From positions 1 to 54,029 of the forward strand of contig CATQIH010000022.1 of assembly GCA_958296015.1 (NCBI GenBank): DNA of 54,029 nucleotides, given 5' to 3'. Below are positions 33,297 to 42,593 of the stretch, piece by piece (position 1 is the first letter of the stretch; every line of letters begins with the position of its first letter). This DNA is from Cyclobacteriaceae bacterium. Lineage in GTDB: Bacteria; Bacteroidota; Bacteroidia; Cytophagales; Cyclobacteriaceae. A program made the position numbers and the translations under genes. The notes below the pieces were generated by a model. It was not told where the DNA came from. It ran no database searches and worked only from the letters and a program-made list of their open reading frames with translations.

Positions 33297-34136
33297 ATGC
33301 AAAAATATCTGATAAGTATCGCCTTATTATTGCTGATTGGCTTTTCTGCCCAGTCGCAACAGCGGATCATTACGGCAGGAAGTTCATCCTCTGAAATCGT
33401 ATGTACCTTGGGGCTTTGTGATAACATTATAGCCACCGACCGCACCAGCCTTTACCCGGAAAAGCTACAGGCACTGCCTTCCATTGGCTACCGCAGCGGC
33501 ATCAGTGCCGAGGGCATCATTGCTCAGAGGCCCGATCTGGTCATCTTTGAGCAGGAATATGTCAAAGATGAGCTGATCAGCCAGTGGCAGTCTACCGGCA
33601 TTCGTACCCTGGTGGTAGCGCAGGAAGGAACTTTTGAGAGCACCCAGGCCAGGATCAGGGCTATTGCCAAAGCGGTCAACAAAGCGGAAGAAGGTGAAGT
33701 ACTTATTCAGCAGATAGCCAATGATCTGGCGACTGTGAAACAGAAAGTGGAAGCTACCACAGCACGGCCCAAGGTGCTCTGCGTCTATGCCCGTGGACAG
33801 GGAAATATGCAGGTGGCTGGTCAAAATACGCCTTTCACGCTGCTAGAACTGGCAGGTGCCCAAAATGCGGTGTCTAACATCGAAGGCTATAAACCGCTGA
33901 ATGCCGAGGCACTTATCCAGGCCAATCCGGATTATATCTTGTTTTTTGCCTCTGGTCTGGAGAGTATCGGTGGCGTACGAGAAGCTTTGAAGATCACCGG
34001 GGTACAGCAAACCACTGCCGGCAGAAAGCAGCAGATCATTGCTATGGACGGCGTACTGCTGACCAACTGGGGACCCAGAGTGGCTGAAGCGGCCCTGGAG
34101 CTTTTTCATCTTACACACCCTGATGTAAACAACTGA
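33297..34136 (+). CDS. hmuT: Haem ABC transporter substrate-binding protein
   Basis: The 279-residue protein has a signal peptide (ISIALLLLIGFSAQS) and a class III periplasmic binding fold: RIITAGSSSSEIVCTLGLCDNIIATDRTSLYPE, a central helix (about residues 110-140) and NPDYILFFASGLESIGG. It resembles HmuT/ShuT haem-binding proteins more than siderophore binders. It starts an overlapping three-gene ABC set with the permease and ATPase. The candidate metal-responsive palindrome lies directly before its start. Confidence 0.9.
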   Translation: MQKYLISIALLLLIGFSAQSQQRIITAGSSSSEIVCTLGLCDNIIATDRTSLYPEKLQALPSIGYRSGISAEGIIAQRPDLVIFEQEYVKDELISQWQSTGIRTLVVAQEGTFESTQARIRAIAKAVNKAEEGEVLIQQIANDLATVKQKVEATTARPKVLCVYARGQGNMQVAGQNTPFTLLELAGAQNAVSNIEGYKPLNAEALIQANPDYILFFASGLESIGGVREALKITGVQQTTAGRKQQIIAMDGVLLTNWGPRVAEAALELFHLTHPDVNN

Positions 34137-35209
34137 TGCCCGCTACGCGCATGATAACAAAAAACACAAAAAGCAACAGAACGACCCTGACACTACTCAT
34201 GCTGTCGGGCCTGTTGCTACTATTATTGCTCGCTTCGCTGGCTACTGGTGCCGTGCCGATCAATCCCGCAGAGATACTTCAGGGTTTTGGTCAGAAGCTA
34301 GGGCTGGTTGTCGGTGCGGATACCACACAGCAGTTCGTGCTGCTCCACATCCGCCTGCCCCGGTTGCTGCTTACCGTAATAATAGGTGCGGCGCTGGGGC
34401 TGAGTGGTGCTTCGCTGCAAGGCTTGTTCCGCAATCCGCTGGTAGAGCCGGGCATCATCGGGGTGTCTAGCGGGGCAGCCCTGGGTGCTATTGTGATCAT
34501 CCTGTTTTTGGGAACCATCGCCCCACAGTTTGTAGCAAGTGCAAGTTCCTGGCTGATGCCGCTCTTTGCTTTTGTGGGTGGTCTGATAGCCACAGTATTC
34601 ACCTTAAAGCTTAGCTACTTTGAAGGAAAAACGCAGATCACCTACCTCATCCTGGCAGGCGTGGCGATCACGTCGCTGGCGGGAGCTGCCATTGGTCTTT
34701 CTATCTTTTATGCCGATGATACACAACTCCGCACCTATACTTTCTGGACACTGGGCGACCTGAGCGTAGCTACCTGGGATAAGCTTGGTATTCTCTTTCC
34801 CTTAACTGCCGTCTCCTGTGTGGGGCTGATCTGGCTGGCCCGTCCGCTCAATGCCATGGCCCTGGGCGAATCGGAAGCTTTTCATACGGGCGTGCCGGTA
34901 GAACGCGTCAAGCTACTGGGCGTGCTGTTCAGCGCGATGGCAGTGGGCACTTCCGTTGCTTTTACCGGCATCATAGGCTTTGTTGGCTTGGTAGTGCCTC
35001 ATATTATCCGCATCAGTTTTACTTCTGACCACACGCTGGTATTGCCCGCTTCAGCCATGGGTGGTGCCTGTCTGCTGCTGCTGGCCGATATTTTTGCCCG
35101 CACCGTGGTGGCACCTTCTGAGTTGCCTATCGGTGTGGTGACCGCCATGATCGGCACTCCATTTTTCATTTATCTGTTGATTACTTCCAAAAAGAAACGC
35201 CTGATCTGA
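34136..35209 (+). CDS. hmuU: Haem/iron ABC transporter permease (FecCD family)
   Basis: The 357-residue protein has about ten membrane helices and the FecCD signatures RLPRLLLTVIIGAALGLSGASLQGLFRNPLVEPGIIGVSSGAALGA and GFVGLVVPHIIR. Its ATG overlaps the hmuT stop (TGATG), so it is translationally coupled. It forms the membrane channel for haem delivered by HmuT. The overlap with hmuV is also one base. Confidence 0.95.
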   Translation: MPATRMITKNTKSNRTTLTLLMLSGLLLLLLLASLATGAVPINPAEILQGFGQKLGLVVGADTTQQFVLLHIRLPRLLLTVIIGAALGLSGASLQGLFRNPLVEPGIIGVSSGAALGAIVIILFLGTIAPQFVASASSWLMPLFAFVGGLIATVFTLKLSYFEGKTQITYLILAGVAITSLAGAAIGLSIFYADDTQLRTYTFWTLGDLSVATWDKLGILFPLTAVSCVGLIWLARPLNAMALGESEAFHTGVPVERVKLLGVLFSAMAVGTSVAFTGIIGFVGLVVPHIIRISFTSDHTLVLPASAMGGACLLLLADIFARTVVAPSELPIGVVTAMIGTPFFIYLLITSKKKRLI

Positions 35210-36051
35210 TGTTGAAAGCACACAACATATCTGTGAATATAGGGGCTAAAAGTATTCTGAAATCCTGTTCTGTAGCCATAGAACCCGGGAGGTTTACAGC
35301 GGTGGTAGGACCCAACGGAGCAGGGAAGTCTTCTTTGCTCAAAGTGATGGCCGGAGAGACGCGTCAGTATAGCGGTGGCATCAGCCTGAACGGCAAGGCG
35401 TTGAAACAATACAAAACCCGTGAGCTTTCTAAAGCGAGAGCAGTGCTGCCGCAGCATACGGTCGTCAACTTCCCCTTTACCGTGTTGCAGGTAATTGAGA
35501 TTGGGCGGTATGCTCACCAGACATCTGCTGCTGAAAACAGCGCGATCATCGATGAAGCCATGACACTGACCGGGCTGACTACTTTTCGGGACAGAGCCTA
35601 CCAGACGCTGTCCGGCGGAGAGATGCAACGCGTACAAATGGCACGGGTGATCGCTCAGATATGGGACGACTCGTCTGAGCCACGGTATCTGCTGCTGGAC
35701 GAACCAACGTCCAGTCTGGATCTGGCGCAGCAACATGCCCTTTTATCGCTGGCAAAGTCATTGTGCCACCGAAGCATCGGGGTGATGGCTGTGTTGCACG
35801 ACCTGAACCTGGCCGTGCAGTATGCCGATGACATCCTCTTTCTGAAAAGAGGAGAGACAACCGCTTACGGCCCTTTAAAAAAGGTGGCTACTCAAGCGGT
35901 GATCGAGCAAACGTTTGACCATCCGGTGAGGTTGATTGAAGACAGAGGGCAACGGGTCATTGTTACCGAAACCATTACTCGAGACCAAATAGAAAACATA
36001 CACCAAATACATCATGGAACATTTAGCGAACACCATATCAACGTCACCTGA
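35209..36051 (+). CDS. hmuV: Haem ABC transporter ATP-binding protein
   Basis: The 280-residue ATPase has Walker A GPNGAGKSS (residues 34-42), the signature LSGGEMQRVQMARV, Walker B YLLLDEPTSSLD and the switch His in VLHDLN. It fits HmuV, the ATPase for haem import. The C-terminus runs 38 bp into the next gene, which is a longer overlap than usual and implies coupling. Confidence 0.94.
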   Translation: MLKAHNISVNIGAKSILKSCSVAIEPGRFTAVVGPNGAGKSSLLKVMAGETRQYSGGISLNGKALKQYKTRELSKARAVLPQHTVVNFPFTVLQVIEIGRYAHQTSAAENSAIIDEAMTLTGLTTFRDRAYQTLSGGEMQRVQMARVIAQIWDDSSEPRYLLLDEPTSSLDLAQQHALLSLAKSLCHRSIGVMAVLHDLNLAVQYADDILFLKRGETTAYGPLKKVATQAVIEQTFDHPVRLIEDRGQRVIVTETITRDQIENIHQIHHGTFSEHHINVT

Positions 36052-37093
36052 CCAGCTCGCCCTTGCCTGGAAAGATATAGAAACTACCCAACCAGGCACG
36101 CGCATCCGCGAGGCAGCCAAAGCACTGGATGCCAGCGAAGCACAGTTGCTGGCAACAACTGTTGGCGAACACTGCATCCGTCTGCATGGCCCGTGGCCGG
36201 ACTTTCTCAAACGCCTACCCGAACTGGGCTATATCATGTCTTTGACCCGCAACGATGCCTGCATTCTGGAACACAAAGGGCACTTTGATCAGGTAAATGC
36301 CTTCGGTAAAGGCAACCACGCGATGGCAACAGTCATTGGCCCCATCGAGACCCGTGTGTTTTTCAGCAGCTGGCATGTGGCTTTTGCTGTACGACAGGAA
36401 AAGGGGGAACGCGAGCTTATCAGTTTGCAGATATTTGACCGGGCAGGTGAAGCCATCACTAAAATCTATTTACAGCAAGAAAGCCATGTGGATGCCTACC
36501 ATGCGATCGTACGCGACTTCCGGGATGATGACCAGCGACCGGAGCAATCGGTGCCAGGTGTTGAAGAAAAAACCTATACCGATTCGGCAGAAATAGATCA
36601 GGACGCATTCCTGTCTGACTGGGACAGCCTCCGGGATACGCACGACTTCTTCCCGATGCTGCGCAAGCACCATGTGCACCGCTATCAGGCGTTGGAGCTG
36701 GCCGCAGAAAAGTATACCTATCGGATTGTCCCGGAAGCGTTGGAAGGCATACTCCGGCAGGCTGCCAAAACCAAGTTGCCGATCATGATCTTTGCAGGCA
36801 ATAGGGGCAACCTACAGATTCACCAGGACCGCGTGCGTACCATTCGGATGCTGGACCGTGGAGGGCAGCGTTGGCTCAATGTGCTCGATCCGGAGTTTAA
36901 CATGCACCTGCTCATGAATTTGGTAGCAACGGCCTGGGTGGTGAAGAAGCCTACCGAAGACGGCATGGTGACGGCCATTGAACTGTTTGATGCCCAACGA
37001 AACCTGGTTGCCCAGTTCTTTGGACTACGTAAACCCGGGACCCCGCAACTGCAAGAGTGGGCAAGTTTGGTGGCGATACTGCCAAGGATTTAA
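36014..37093 (+). CDS. HemS/ChuS-type haem-degrading or haem-carrier protein
   Basis: The 359-residue protein has two homologous halves as in HemS/ChuS. The first has LGYIMSLTRNDACILEHKG and VIGPIETRVFFSSWHVAFA. The second has DSLRDTHDFFPMLRKHHVHRYQALELA, MIFAGNRGNLQIHQDRV and LDPEFNMHLLM. The His in the RKHHVHR segment and in NRGNLQIHQ are candidates for haem contact. The family handles cytoplasmic haem after import. The start lies inside hmuV. Confidence 0.93.
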   Translation: MEHLANTISTSPDQLALAWKDIETTQPGTRIREAAKALDASEAQLLATTVGEHCIRLHGPWPDFLKRLPELGYIMSLTRNDACILEHKGHFDQVNAFGKGNHAMATVIGPIETRVFFSSWHVAFAVRQEKGERELISLQIFDRAGEAITKIYLQQESHVDAYHAIVRDFRDDDQRPEQSVPGVEEKTYTDSAEIDQDAFLSDWDSLRDTHDFFPMLRKHHVHRYQALELAAEKYTYRIVPEALEGILRQAAKTKLPIMIFAGNRGNLQIHQDRVRTIRMLDRGGQRWLNVLDPEFNMHLLMNLVATAWVVKKPTEDGMVTAIELFDAQRNLVAQFFGLRKPGTPQLQEWASLVAILPRI

Positions 37094-37103
37094 AACAGTA
37101 ATC

Positions 37104-37349
37104 ATGGAAAATAACTTTTGGCTGCGCCGATGGGAAGACAATGACATAGGGTTCCACAACAGCGAAGCGAATCCGCTACTCATCCAGTACTTTCACACCC
37201 TTTCGCTTGTGAAGGGCAGTCGGATATTCTTACCCTTTTGCGGAAAAACGCGGGACATCGGGTGGCTGCTGGCCAATGGCTATCAGATAGTAGGCGTTGA
37301 GCATGTCTGGCGGCTACAGCAAAAGGCAGAAGCAACTTCCCGCGGATGA
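37104..37349 (+). pseudogene. Truncated thiopurine S-methyltransferase-like fragment
   Basis: The 81 codons from ATG 37104 match the N-terminal third of the TPMT family: NNFWLRRWEDNDIGFHNSEANPLLIQYF, then FLPFCGKTRDIGWLLANGYQIVGVE, where the SAM-binding region starts. Full-length members are about 200 residues. Here the sequence departs right after VGVE and stops after HVWRLQQKAEATSRG. The remaining two thirds are absent before the TonB receptor. It is 10 bp after hemS, so it sits inside the haem operon. Activity is not expected. Confidence 0.8.
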
Positions 37350-37376
37350 GTTATTGACAGGCACAATTTAGGAACT

Positions 37377-39719
37377 ATGAAAAAAAGTTTATTCACTTAC
37401 CTAGAATTCTTAGTACTAACAGTAAATACAGTTTTTTTACTATCTAATAACGCTACGGCACAAACTGCCACCATTGCCGGAAAGGTGAGCAGCGAGCAGG
37501 GCAAGCCACTGGGTTTTGCCTCTGTGGTACTTAAACAAACAAACCAGGGCACCACGACCCGGGCAGACGGTACCTTTTTGCTCAAAGACCTTGCGCCGGG
37601 AGCATACACCTTACTTGTATCCAGTATGGGTTTTCAGCAGCAGTTTCAGGATGTCAACGTGACAGCCCACGAGCAGCTATCGGTAGACATTACTTTGCCG
37701 GAACTAGCTGTAGCTTTGAAGGAAGTGGTGGTTACTGCCACCCGAACTACCCGCAGCATCGATGATATTCCTTTGCCCGTGGATGTGGTAAGTGCCAGGC
37801 AGATTGAAACGATCGGTTCGCTTAGGCTCAATGAAGTGCTGCAAGAGCAGACAGGCCTGCAAATTACCTCCAACCACGGCACCGGCCTGATGATGCAGGG
37901 GCTGACATCCGAGTACATCCTGTTTCTGATAGACGGGGAACCGGTGATTGGTCGCACGGCAGGCACGCTAGACCTCAGTCGCCTGGCAGTAGACAATATT
38001 GAACGGGTAGAGATCATCAAAGGGCCTTCTTCTTCGCTTTATGGCAGTGAGGCGATGGCCGGGGTGGTCAACATCATTACCAAAAAGCCTGATAGCGGCC
38101 TTTCCTCTTCGCTGCGGACACGCTACCGCTCTTATGGCACTTATGATCTTAGTGCCAGCGCAGGCTTTGCCCGTGAGAAGTTCTCCGCTTCACTGTTTGT
38201 CAACCGCCTTAGCACCAAAGGCTATGACCTGACCGATGAAACAGTTTCCATGACGGCTCCGCCCTTTCAAGCATATACGGTCAGCCCGAAGGTGGCTTAC
38301 CGCTTTTCTGATGCTATCAACCTGAGCATTAATGGCAGGTTTTACACTGAAAGCCAGGGAAATACGGCTGATATAACGGTGAAAGACGAAATATTTCGTA
38401 TGGATGATGATGGTCGGCAGCAAGACTGGAACCTGATGCCTACCCTGGAGGTCAACCTCAGCGACAAGCACCATCTACAGCTCAGAAGCTACACCACCGG
38501 TTATCGTACCAACTCGGCACTCCGCTACCAGTCAGACGGCACGGTGTACGATGAAAGTTATTTTGACCAGTTCTTTAACCGCTCGGAAGTGCAATACGAC
38601 TGGTATATTAATGATAAAAACGTCACCACAATGGGCGTAGGGCACACTGTGGAGACGGTAGAAGCGACACGATATGACGATATCAATGCCTTCCGGGCCA
38701 ACTACGGCTTTGTACAGCACCAGTGGATACCCAATGAGAAGTTCAACATCATTGCAGGTGGCCGGTACGATACCCATAACGCATACGCCTCGCGCTTCAG
38801 TCCCAAACTGGCTGCAGGCTACACCGTCAATAAATGGCTCAAAGTGCAGGCATCTTTTGGTGGCGGATACAAAGCTCCCGACTTCCGGCAACTGCTCCTG
38901 AATTTTACCAATCCGGTAGCAGGTTACTCTGTTGTGGGTTCCAGTCTCGTGCAGGAACGTATAGCCGAATTACAGGCACAGGGGCAGATTGAGGCAATAC
39001 TGATTGATCCAGGCACCATTGAAACCATACGAGCTGAAAGTTCCATTGCCTACAATGTAGGGTTGCATATCTCACCGGGTAACAAGCTTAACGGTGAGTT
39101 GAACGTGTTTCGCAATGAGATCAGCAACCTGATTGATACGGCACCTATTGCCCGCAAAACCAACGGTCAGAACGTGTTCAGCTACTTCAATTTTGATCGG
39201 GTGGTGACGCAGGGCATAGAAGTAAAAGGAAGCTACCGGTTGATGCAGGGGCTGGACTTTTCAGCCGGTTACCAGTACCTGGACAGCCGCAACCTGGAAG
39301 ATGTGGATAAGATCAAGAACAGAGAAGTATTCAACCGCGACCCTGCCACCAACCGCACGGTAGCGGTGAGTCTTGCTGAGTATGGCGGGCTGCCTTACCG
39401 CTCCCGCCACTCCGGCAACGCCAAGCTGTTTTATACCAACAGCTTGCACCAGTTTGATGTGGCACTCAGGGCCATTTATCGCGGAAGATGGGGGCTGGGT
39501 GATGCCAACGGCAATGGCGTGATCGAGGCAGGCAACGAATTTGCCGATGGTTATGTACTGCTCAACCTGGCACTCAATAAAAACCTGTTCGGCTGGCTGA
39601 CAGTGGAAGGCGGTGCCAATAATCTGCTGAATATCACCAGTCAGAATGAACCCTTATTGCCTGGCAGAATCTGGTATGGTGGGTTGAATATCAACTTTTC
39701 TGACATCCATCAACAGTAG
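37377..39719 (+). CDS. hmuR: TonB-dependent outer-membrane receptor, probably for haem
   Basis: The 780-residue protein has a signal peptide, then a carboxypeptidase-like regulatory domain (IAGKVSSEQGKPLGFASVVLKQTNQGTTTRADGTF, about residues 33-110). A plug follows, starting at KEVVVTATRTTRSIDDIPLPVDVV, with IERVEIIKGPSSSLYGSEAMAGVVNIITKK. The barrel ends with INF. The position after hmuTUV and hemS and before hmuY supports haem uptake. Exact ligand is an inference. It may be co-transcribed with hmuS since no terminator separates them. Confidence 0.93.
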   Translation: MKKSLFTYLEFLVLTVNTVFLLSNNATAQTATIAGKVSSEQGKPLGFASVVLKQTNQGTTTRADGTFLLKDLAPGAYTLLVSSMGFQQQFQDVNVTAHEQLSVDITLPELAVALKEVVVTATRTTRSIDDIPLPVDVVSARQIETIGSLRLNEVLQEQTGLQITSNHGTGLMMQGLTSEYILFLIDGEPVIGRTAGTLDLSRLAVDNIERVEIIKGPSSSLYGSEAMAGVVNIITKKPDSGLSSSLRTRYRSYGTYDLSASAGFAREKFSASLFVNRLSTKGYDLTDETVSMTAPPFQAYTVSPKVAYRFSDAINLSINGRFYTESQGNTADITVKDEIFRMDDDGRQQDWNLMPTLEVNLSDKHHLQLRSYTTGYRTNSALRYQSDGTVYDESYFDQFFNRSEVQYDWYINDKNVTTMGVGHTVETVEATRYDDINAFRANYGFVQHQWIPNEKFNIIAGGRYDTHNAYASRFSPKLAAGYTVNKWLKVQASFGGGYKAPDFRQLLLNFTNPVAGYSVVGSSLVQERIAELQAQGQIEAILIDPGTIETIRAESSIAYNVGLHISPGNKLNGELNVFRNEISNLIDTAPIARKTNGQNVFSYFNFDRVVTQGIEVKGSYRLMQGLDFSAGYQYLDSRNLEDVDKIKNREVFNRDPATNRTVAVSLAEYGGLPYRSRHSGNAKLFYTNSLHQFDVALRAIYRGRWGLGDANGNGVIEAGNEFADGYVLLNLALNKNLFGWLTVEGGANNLLNITSQNEPLLPGRIWYGGLNINFSDIHQQ

Positions 39720-39739
39720 CATCAATATAAAAATTAAAC

Positions 39740-40399
39740 ATGAAAACGATGAACACACGAACAAACTTATGGTATGCTTTGCTATTTCTCACGTTGCTGG
39801 CTACGGCCTGTGAAGACGATAAGGGCACTACGCCCGTGGCAATGCTGGAAGCGCAAATGGCCACCGATATTCCCGCTGATACGGGTGCAGTAACCGGTGA
39901 CCCAACGCAGGCACCGCCGCCCAATTATACATTGTATAGCCTGAGAGAAAACACAATCATAGCCGATGCAGACTCAAACTCCACCCAGTGGGATATTGCC
40001 CTGGCGGGTACGACCATTTTGGTAAACGGCGGCATCTCCGGCCCCGGGCAGGGCGAAGCACAGATCGTCAGTGGTATTTTTGAAAACATCACACAGGCCC
40101 CGGAGAGTGGCTATGTGGCCGACAGCGATACTACCCTGGCCATCCCTAAAGGATCAGGCAAAGGATGGTATAATTACACCGGCGAAGGCAATCCGCCCAA
40201 TGCTATCATCCCGATACCAGGACAAATTATTGTGCTAAAGACTGCCGATGGCAAGTATGCTAAAATGGAAATCCTGAGCTATTACCAAGGCAACCCTGAT
40301 ACCTCGACGCCGGTGTTTGCTGACGTTGCTACCCGGCCCAAAGGGAAGTACTATACCTTTCGCTACGTGGTACAGACCAATGGCAGCAGGAAATTCTGA
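39740..40399 (+). CDS. hmuY: HmuY family haem-binding lipoprotein
   Basis: The 219-residue protein has a lipobox (LLATAC, Cys 24). The mature part resembles HmuY: YTLYSLRENTIIADADSNSTQWDIALAGTTILVNGGISGPGQGEAQIV, a conserved Gly/Trp segment GKGWYNYTG, and FRYVVQTNG at the end. HmuY proteins capture haem at the cell surface and pass it to HmuR. The gene follows hmuR by 20 bp. A second in-frame ATG is three codons in. Confidence 0.9.
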   Translation: MKTMNTRTNLWYALLFLTLLATACEDDKGTTPVAMLEAQMATDIPADTGAVTGDPTQAPPPNYTLYSLRENTIIADADSNSTQWDIALAGTTILVNGGISGPGQGEAQIVSGIFENITQAPESGYVADSDTTLAIPKGSGKGWYNYTGEGNPPNAIIPIPGQIIVLKTADGKYAKMEILSYYQGNPDTSTPVFADVATRPKGKYYTFRYVVQTNGSRKF

Positions 40400-40628
40400 T
40401 GTTAAGTTTTTACGTCCTGCATCCGTCCGGGTTATTTCTCACAAGTTTCCTGTTTTCTCGTGATAAGGCGGTGCAGGTATCTAATATTCACTCCGAAACC
40501 ACGGCATATCATGAATTCTTATTTAGTTTAAGTACAAATTAGCCTATTTCTACTATATTCCAAACTTATATCTTATATGTACGATTGTATAGGTGAAGTT
40601 CATATTGTACCACTTAAACAAAAACATC

Positions 40629-40856
40629 ATGCAAAATACTTGTATCCATTGCAATCACTGGGAGCCTGCTGCCCCAGTTGTGCAAAACAAAAAAGACTAT
40701 GGCGAGTGCAACAAACTGAGCCATGTAGAGTCTGATATGGACCCTGACTTTATCATTCCGGTACTCAACGGAGGCAAACCAATTGCTAAAGGTACTAATC
40801 CTTTTGAGTTTATTACCACAGCTGATTTTGGCTGTAACCAGTTTGCGCAGGCTTAA
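40629..40856 (+). CDS. Small Cys-rich protein of unknown function
   Basis: From ATG 40629 the protein is 75 residues. It has CIHCNHWEP near the N-terminus, YGECNKLSH in the middle and TTADFGCNQFA at the end. The four Cys with aromatic neighbours suggest a small zinc or iron-sulfur site (inference). A longer frame from 40593 is possible but the added residues look unlike protein. It has its own terminator. Confidence 0.75.
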   Translation: MQNTCIHCNHWEPAAPVVQNKKDYGECNKLSHVESDMDPDFIIPVLNGGKPIAKGTNPFEFITTADFGCNQFAQA

Positions 40857-40880
40857 GGGTTGGTTCGTTTTAGACAGTAC

Positions 40881-40910
40881 ATAAAGGGTCCTTCGGGACC
40901 TTTATTTTTT
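40881..40910 (+). terminator. Rho-independent terminator
   Basis: ATAAAGGGTCC and GGACCTTTAT pair with one bulge around a stable TTCG tetraloop, followed by a six-T run. The rest of 40857-41159 shows nothing else that I can support. Confidence 0.88.
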
Positions 40911-41159
40911 CGAGATGCCCACTGTTCCTTATCTCTATAGATCATGGCCATATATTATTACCTCTATCGGATGATGTTTATCTTTCCAATGAAAAACTTT
41001 GGCACTGCCATTACGTCAAACAACTATCTAATCAATCTAATTGAAGAAATAGAAGTGTACTACTTGCTAGAGTAAGATCAGACCATTTTCTGAAACTTTA
41101 GTAGGGAGCACCAACGTTGAATAGTGAATTGTTTATTCTAAAAAATTAACGAAAATAAT

Positions 41160-41861
41160 ATGCAGGTAGAAATATGGTCTGATATCGTATGTCCGTTTTG
41201 CTATATTGGCAAGCGGAAATTTGAAAAGGCACTCGCTCAGTTTGCGCATAAAGATGAGGTGGAAGTGACCTGGAAAAGCTTTCAACTAAACCCCTATCAA
41301 CAAACTGATCCTCACAAAAATATGTATGCCTCGCTGGCAGAACACAAAGGATGCAGCCTGGAGGAGGCGCACCAAATGATGAACTATGTTACTGATATGG
41401 CAAAGGGGGAGGGGCTGCACTACAACTTTGATAAAGCCGTAATAGCCAACTCTCTTGACGCGCACCGTCTGATACAGATGGCAAGGCAACAAGGCAAAGG
41501 CGATGAGGTTAAAGAACGGCTGCTCAAAGGTTATTTCATAGAAGGAGCCAATATTGCAGACCATGCAACGCTGGCAAAACTGGGTAGCGAAGTTGGCCTG
41601 AATCCTGAAAAAGTGCAGCATATGCTGCAAACCGGCGAGTTTGCCGAAGCATTGGAAGACGACATCCGGGAAGCACAACAAATAGGCGTAAGAGGCGTGC
41701 CTTTCTTTTTGCTGAATAGAAAATACGCCATATCCGGCGCGCAACCTGTCGAAACCATGCTAGAGGCTCTGAAGCAAACATACAGCGAGACTGAAAAAGA
41801 GATAGTATCAACTACCGATGACCAAGGAGCTTCCTGCGATATAGATGGTGCATGTGATTAA
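41160..41861 (+). CDS. DsbA-family oxidoreductase (FrnE-like)
   Basis: The 233-residue protein starts MQVEIWSDIVCPFCYIGK with the CPFC active site (residues 11-14). The FrnE group features follow: FQLNP, a helical insert (HKNMYASLAEHKGCS to YNFDKAVIANSLDAHRL), and IGVRGVPFFLLNRKYAISGAQP with the cis-Pro. It has no signal peptide, so it is cytoplasmic. An added C-terminal tail ends CDIDGACD. FrnE-type proteins may protect against oxidative or metal stress. Confidence 0.93.
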   Translation: MQVEIWSDIVCPFCYIGKRKFEKALAQFAHKDEVEVTWKSFQLNPYQQTDPHKNMYASLAEHKGCSLEEAHQMMNYVTDMAKGEGLHYNFDKAVIANSLDAHRLIQMARQQGKGDEVKERLLKGYFIEGANIADHATLAKLGSEVGLNPEKVQHMLQTGEFAEALEDDIREAQQIGVRGVPFFLLNRKYAISGAQPVETMLEALKQTYSETEKEIVSTTDDQGASCDIDGACD

Positions 41862-41962
41862 TGCTGCTCACTTTGCTTATTGAGCATTAAGTACTTTAAC
41901 TTCAATAGACAACATGCAACATCCAATGCTCAAATAAACTGCTATTGCTTAACAGCAACTGG

Positions 41963-42547
41963 TCACAGTTCATCTGTGCCTTCATAAATGTCAGCCAGGC
42001 TTAGTGTGATGTCTAAAGAGGCCAGGTGAAGCTGCTTGTCTATGCCCTGTACGTTGGTTCTGCGCCACAGATCTTCTTCCTCCCTGTAGAAAGTGCTCAC
42101 ATAAGGCTGTTGTTGCGCTACCACTACATACTGCTGGAAAGAAGGTAGCGTACAGTATGCTTCAAACTTAGTAGTTCGGTCGTATTGCTCGGTGCTGGCC
42201 GAAAGCACTTCTACCACCAGCAAAGGATTGGTGATGATGTCTTTGCGTTGCTAATAATAGGCAGGTTTGGTCGACACCACTACCGCATCAGGATAAACGA
42301 AATGGTTAAAAGATTCTATGCGAATTTTGGTATCGCTGTTGGATACATAGTAACGCTGTTCTTTGGTTTTGAGTATGATCTTCAGTGCTGTCATGATGTT
42401 GACAGCAATCGTATTATGCATAAAAGAGGCTCCGGATATAGGGCCAATGTTTCCGTTAAAAAAGAAATGTTTTTCTGTCGATGCATCTTCCTGTTCCAGG
42501 TACTCCTCGATGCTATAAGGCTTATGGGCAACCAACGTCTTTGTCAT
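41963..42547 (-). pseudogene. Uma2 family (DUF820) endonuclease gene with an in-frame stop
   Basis: The frame reads MTKTLVAHKPYSIEEYLEQED through SFNHFVYPDAVVV and KPAYY, then meets TAG at 42251-42253. It continues in the same frame as QRKDIITNPLLVVEVLSAST and YDRTTKFEAYCTLPSFQQY to a normal end. Together this is about 194 codons, the usual length for Uma2. The PD-(D/E)XK residues (PDAVVV, VEVLS) are kept. A single nonsense change is the simplest reading; suppression or a sequencing error cannot be excluded. Confidence 0.85.
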
Positions 42548-42593
42548 CGCTGTTTTTTATTTTAAAGTTAATCAATAGCCATCATTCATACAA

